From a virus: DNA of 64,000 nt. Both the position numbers and the translations under genes were made by a program. A model generated the notes under the pieces. The model was not told the origin of the DNA. It did no database searches and worked only from the letters and a program-made list of their open reading frames with translations. This document shows positions 60,502-64,000 of this stretch, piece by piece. The DNA lies in IMG/VR virus record IMGVR_UViG_3300027969_000086, positions 1 to 64,000 of that record; one strand, given 5' to 3'. Each line of letters begins with the position of its first letter. Position 1 is the first letter of the stretch.

Positions 60502-61286
60502 TGAAAATAGAAGATGTTACTTGCATTGAACAGCTGATTGTTTACGGTTCCGGCGGCCAATGTACAGATGACTACAATGATAAAACAAAACCTTTTGTAG
60601 CAAGAGGTGTAGTAAAACGAAAAGAAATACATCAGTGTATTAAAGAGGGTAGGAGTTTCTATTATACCGATACTGGATATTTTGGAAACTTTAAAAGCGA
60701 AGGTAATTCTAGTGGCAAGAAAAAATGGGTACGGATTGTCAAAGACGAACTACAGAAATCCACACTAGAAACATGGCCTTCGGACCGATGGGATTTTCTT
60801 GTAAAGCTAGATAAGCGCCTGGAATGGAAAGGATGGAAAACCAAAGGAAACAAAATTTTATTGGTAACTCCAAATCCTAAATCTTGTCACTACTTTGGAT
60901 TTGAATTAGATGATTGGAAAAACAACACAATCGCTGAAATTAAAAAACATACAGACATGCCAATTATTATTAGAGATAAAGCATCTCGAAGTGAACGACA
61001 TGCTAACTCGATATATGAAGCACTAGATCAAGGAATTTTTGCCACAGTAACCTTTAATAGTATTGCTGCTATTGAATCAATTGCCTATGGAATCCCTGCG
61101 TTCGTTGCAGTTCCTTGTGCAGCAAGCCCATTAGCACTAACTGATCTTTCAAAGATTGCAACACCGTATTATCCAGACGAATCTCTAGTTAAAAAACAAT
61201 GTTCCAATTTAGCTTACGGACAGTTCCGCGGCGAGGAAATTGAAAACGGTACTGCTTGGAAAATTTTACAAAGAACCGCCAAATGA
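60495..61286 (+). CDS. Glycan-island paralogue 2, transferase-like
   Basis: 263 aa; a second ATG at 60501 is an equally good start. Same layout as paralogue 1: SFYYTDTGYFGN, WVRIVKDELQKS, then IKKHTDMPIIIRDKASRSER, FNSIAAIESIAYGIPAFVAV, AASPLALTDLSKIATPYYPD, and LAYGQFRGEEIENGTAW. It is the closest relative of paralogue 1, keeping the NS.AAIES..YGIPAF core exactly. Overlaps the next gene by four bases. Confidence 0.65.
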   Translation: MVMKIEDVTCIEQLIVYGSGGQCTDDYNDKTKPFVARGVVKRKEIHQCIKEGRSFYYTDTGYFGNFKSEGNSSGKKKWVRIVKDELQKSTLETWPSDRWDFLVKLDKRLEWKGWKTKGNKILLVTPNPKSCHYFGFELDDWKNNTIAEIKKHTDMPIIIRDKASRSERHANSIYEALDQGIFATVTFNSIAAIESIAYGIPAFVAVPCAASPLALTDLSKIATPYYPDESLVKKQCSNLAYGQFRGEEIENGTAWKILQRTAK

Positions 61287-62386
61287 AATTACTAATTAAC
61301 GATAAAGAGATTGCATATTTTTTATTGAGCCTTATTGATCATACCGAATCATTAAAGGATATCAAGCTGCCAGAAAACGAAACTGCACTGGCAATAAACT
61401 ATGTGTTAGAGTTAACCCATCGTCCATTAAAAGGTAAAAAATTTAATCTGTCAAAACATAAACAAAAAATAAAAGACAGAATTAAACGAGCAGTGTATCG
61501 AGATTTAAAACATTATCGCGATGCTATCGTAGAACAACTGCATAGATCTCGTCTTGAACATTTTACAAAAGTTCACGAAAACATTGAATATTTTATCAAG
61601 AAATTAGGCGAAGACAAAGTTCTAAACTTATATCAAAAAAGCAAAAAACAAAATTTTGTTAAAAGTACTGGATTTTTCTTAGATCAAAATGCAGAGCTAA
61701 TCAGGCGTAACAGATTTAATTCATACGAAGAAGATTGTCTAATTAGAAATACAGTAGGCAACGAAAATCTATTGATAACAAAAATTAAAAAACAATATCC
61801 TTTTTGGTTTATCGATAGCGGCTACACTAATTTTTTAGAAGAAAATAAAATATGGCATAGGATTGTTCGTAGCCATTTACATCATGGAAACTCTTTTGAC
61901 GCTCCAGTTGATAGATTAGGAATATTTAAATCGTTTCCTCAACAATGGCGACAAGGCGGAGAAAAGATAATGGTTATCGAACCAGGACGATTTGCCGCAG
62001 GTATTTTTGGCGTCGATCTTAAGACATGGAAATACGACATAGAAAAAGAAATTAGACAGTATTCAGATAGGCCGATTGTGTTCAGAGAAAAAGCACCAAA
62101 GAAAGTAAGAGATCCGTTGTATAAACATTTATGCAATGAAGATTATTATTGTTTAATTAATATTAATTCTAATGCTGCTACCGAAGCAGTTTGGGCCGGC
62201 ATTCCAGTAATTACCTTAGACCAACATGTTACTAACCCAGTTACTAGCAATAGTATTTCTAATATTAACGATCTGTATAGACCTAATCTAGCTCAATGGT
62301 TGTGTATGCTAAGTTATAGTCAATTTACCTATGAAGAATTAATAGATGGATCTTTTTTAAAAATTGTAAAAAGGTATCATGTCTAA
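61283..62386 (+). CDS. Glycan-island paralogue 3, with extra N-terminal helical domain
   Basis: 367 aa from the ATG at 61283 (ATGA overlap). About 140 N-terminal residues are Lys/Glu-rich and helical (LSKHKQKIKDRIKRAVYRDL) and have no counterpart in the other copies. The C-terminal 230 residues repeat the family: FWFIDSGYTNFLEENKIWHR, IRQYSDRPIVFREKAPKKVR, NSNAATEAVWAGIPVITLDQ, and LSYSQFTYEELIDGSFLK. The GIP core is kept but the AAIE part is diverged. Confidence 0.62.
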   Translation: MKLLINDKEIAYFLLSLIDHTESLKDIKLPENETALAINYVLELTHRPLKGKKFNLSKHKQKIKDRIKRAVYRDLKHYRDAIVEQLHRSRLEHFTKVHENIEYFIKKLGEDKVLNLYQKSKKQNFVKSTGFFLDQNAELIRRNRFNSYEEDCLIRNTVGNENLLITKIKKQYPFWFIDSGYTNFLEENKIWHRIVRSHLHHGNSFDAPVDRLGIFKSFPQQWRQGGEKIMVIEPGRFAAGIFGVDLKTWKYDIEKEIRQYSDRPIVFREKAPKKVRDPLYKHLCNEDYYCLININSNAATEAVWAGIPVITLDQHVTNPVTSNSISNINDLYRPNLAQWLCMLSYSQFTYEELIDGSFLKIVKRYHV

Positions 62387-63302
62387 AATTGCTGTAGCTT
62401 ATTATGGGGGAATTCCTCCTAATAATAATAACATAGAAAAACCTATGATTCTTGATTATTTTTGTCAAGGAGTTACTGCTGCTGGAGATACTGCGATTGC
62501 TCACCGAGGAATGAATGCAATAAGATGTGATGTTGCTCTTATTCAGGGATTTGTACACGAACACGGTAAATCAGCACCACATTTGCAATTGAGACAAAAT
62601 GCTGTAGACACTCAAAAACGAAACGGCAATCGTAGTTTAATCGTTGATAGTAATTTATTTTTATATGCAGATCTTGGAAATAGTAAACGATACCTTCGTT
62701 ATAGTTTTGACGGAGTTTTTCCAACTACTGGATTTTATTTTGACAAAGAGGTTGACTCTGGTCGCTGGGCCAAAATCAGTCAAAACTTAAATATCAATCT
62801 TAAACCATATCGTAGTGTAGGAAACCATATTTTAATTTGTTGCCAGCGTAACGGCGGATGGAGTATGCGGGGACTTCATGTACAACAATGGCTCGACGAC
62901 ACAATTTTAAAAATTAAAAAGTTTAGTGATAGACCTATTGTTGTTAGAGCGCACCCCGGAGATAAAAAAAGTAGATTGTATTTAAAAATTAATCATAGAA
63001 ATGTAACATTGAGTCCTCCAACAAAGCCATTAACTGATGATTTGAAAAATGCATGGGCAACTGTAGTGTATAATAGTAGTCCTAGTGTTGCTAGTTTAAT
63101 AGAAGGAATTCCGGCATTCCTTACAGACCCTATCCCCGAATACAGCCAAAGTTCTGTAGCATCTAATACAGAACTAAGTATGATAGAGCACCCTACTTTG
63201 TATGAAAGACAAGAATGGATTGAACGATTGTCAATGTGTCATTGGAACTTTGACGAGCTTAGATCAGGTGAAGCATGGCAATTTTTTAAAAGGTATTTAT
63301 GA
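62379..63302 (+). CDS. Glycan-island paralogue 4, transferase-like
   Basis: 307 aa, eight-base overlap upstream. Distinct N-terminus (IAVAYYGGIPPNNNNIEKPM, then LIQGFVHEHGKSAPHLQLRQ). The C-terminal part again has IKKFSDRPIVVRAHPGDKKS, VVYNSSPSVASLIEGIPAFL and LSMCHWNFDELRSGEAWQFF. The RAHPGDKKS segment and YNSSPSVASLIEGIP resemble the phosphate- and nucleotide-binding side of capsule transferases. Most diverged of the four. Confidence 0.62.
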   Translation: MSKIAVAYYGGIPPNNNNIEKPMILDYFCQGVTAAGDTAIAHRGMNAIRCDVALIQGFVHEHGKSAPHLQLRQNAVDTQKRNGNRSLIVDSNLFLYADLGNSKRYLRYSFDGVFPTTGFYFDKEVDSGRWAKISQNLNINLKPYRSVGNHILICCQRNGGWSMRGLHVQQWLDDTILKIKKFSDRPIVVRAHPGDKKSRLYLKINHRNVTLSPPTKPLTDDLKNAWATVVYNSSPSVASLIEGIPAFLTDPIPEYSQSSVASNTELSMIEHPTLYERQEWIERLSMCHWNFDELRSGEAWQFFKRYL

Positions 63303-64000
63303 GACAATTACACAATGGATGGCATGTGCCAGATGACGACAAGAAAATAAGTTTTGTTCTTGAGGGGGATGCCAACATGGAAAATCCTGCATACGAAGGA
63401 AAGTATCGTAATTTAATACTAGAACTTATACCTAACAAGCGAACATTTGTTGATGTGGGGACCAATGTAGGAATTTGGAGTAGGCCCATGATGACGCGGT
63501 TTAATACTACAGTTTCCTACGAACCAAGTCGTCAAAATTTAGAATGTTTAAAGGCAAATATTCCAAGCGGTATCGATCTTCGTGAAAAAGCTGTGGCAAA
63601 CTTTCAAGGCACCGCAGCCTTTCATCAAGCTGGAAAAAATTGTGGTGACGGAAAATTATGTAGGCCAGGGATTGGCGCATCGTATGATGTGCCTGTAGTT
63701 AAATTAGACGACGAAGAGTTAACTAATGTTGATTTAATTAAAATCGATGTACAAGGATGGGAATACGAAGTATTACAGGGAGCAGTTGGTATTATTAAAG
63801 AACAACGACCGTGGGTAATATTTGAAGTTAATCAAGACATCGACGAATGTTGTAAGTTAATGGAAGAACTAGGATACGAAACAATCAGTTGCAAGAGCAA
63901 ACGAGTGTTTATATGGGCTCCGCTCACCGGATATAATACGCCTACAGATTCTACAAGGTTTGGTCGATATCTAGGACCGGGTCCTTATAAAGAAAGATTT
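63299..64000 (+). CDS. FkbM-family methyltransferase, 3' end outside window
   Basis: Open from the ATG at 63299 (ATGA overlap with paralogue 4) to the window end, 234 codons with no stop. FVDVGTNVGIWSRPMM is SAM motif I, SYEPSRQNLECLKANI binds the adenosine, and DLIKIDVQGWEYEVLQGA is the FkbM family signature. These enzymes O-methylate sugars. Its place suggests methylation of the glycan built by the island. A second FkbM-like gene is at 46382-46957. Confidence 0.85.
   Translation, partial: MRQLHNGWHVPDDDKKISFVLEGDANMENPAYEGKYRNLILELIPNKRTFVDVGTNVGIWSRPMMTRFNTTVSYEPSRQNLECLKANIPSGIDLREKAVANFQGTAAFHQAGKNCGDGKLCRPGIGASYDVPVVKLDDEELTNVDLIKIDVQGWEYEVLQGAVGIIKEQRPWVIFEVNQDIDECCKLMEELGYETISCKSKRVFIWAPLTGYNTPTDSTRFGRYLGPGPYKERF

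Overview
This window is from the genome of a large T4-like tailed phage (myovirus). It carries recognisable T4-type genes: the 3' end of the major capsid gene (gp23), neck proteins gp13 and gp14, sheath stabiliser gp15, sheath gp18, tube gp19, head completion gp4, terminase gp16 and gp17, ssDNA-binding gp32, recombinase UvsX and dNMP kinase gp1. The sequences look more like marine and freshwater T4-like phages (cyanophage/pelagiphage type) than coliphage T4. No photosynthesis gene is present, so the host cannot be fixed. A small exported Ala/Pro/Lys-rich protein (54091-54336) hints at a Gram-negative, perhaps proteobacterial, host.

Layout: 1-473 end of gp23 and a strong terminator. 542-24754 is a fibre and adhesin region with two giant paralogous fibres (1816 and 2637 aa), paralogous small beta proteins, an S74 self-cleaving fibre, a LamG-like protein and two proteins sharing a C-terminal domain. 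24790-26149 holds two unknown genes. 26213-30869 is an enzyme cluster behind its own sigma70-like promoter: a U32-like/methyltransferase fusion, a flavin-dependent halogenase and three unknown proteins. 30893-34571 has more virion proteins, two with cupredoxin-like domains. 34558-38377 (minus strand) holds a small gene, a Nudix-like gene, gp15 and gp14. 38412-53956 holds gp13, dNMP kinase, an HNH gene (minus), sheath, tube, a tube-fold protein, gp4, an FkbM-like methyltransferase, gp16, core or structural proteins, gp17, a 633-aa protein and a LamG protein. 54091-57678 is a replication/recombination block (gp32, uvsX and neighbours). 57658-64000 is a glycan or surface-modification island: methyltransferase, nucleotidyltransferase-cupin, GT8-like transferase, four tandem paralogues, and an FkbM methyltransferase cut by the window end.

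Regulation can be read directly. A TAAATA motif, the T4-type late promoter (consensus TATAAATA), stands before most virion transcription units on both strands. At seven genes exactly five bases separate TAAATA from the start codon, which predicts leaderless late mRNAs. Three sigma70-like promoters (TTGACC/TTGCGA, 17 bp, TATACT/CATAAT) precede the halogenase cluster, dNMP kinase and gp32. The halogenase cluster is therefore probably expressed before the late structural genes that surround it.
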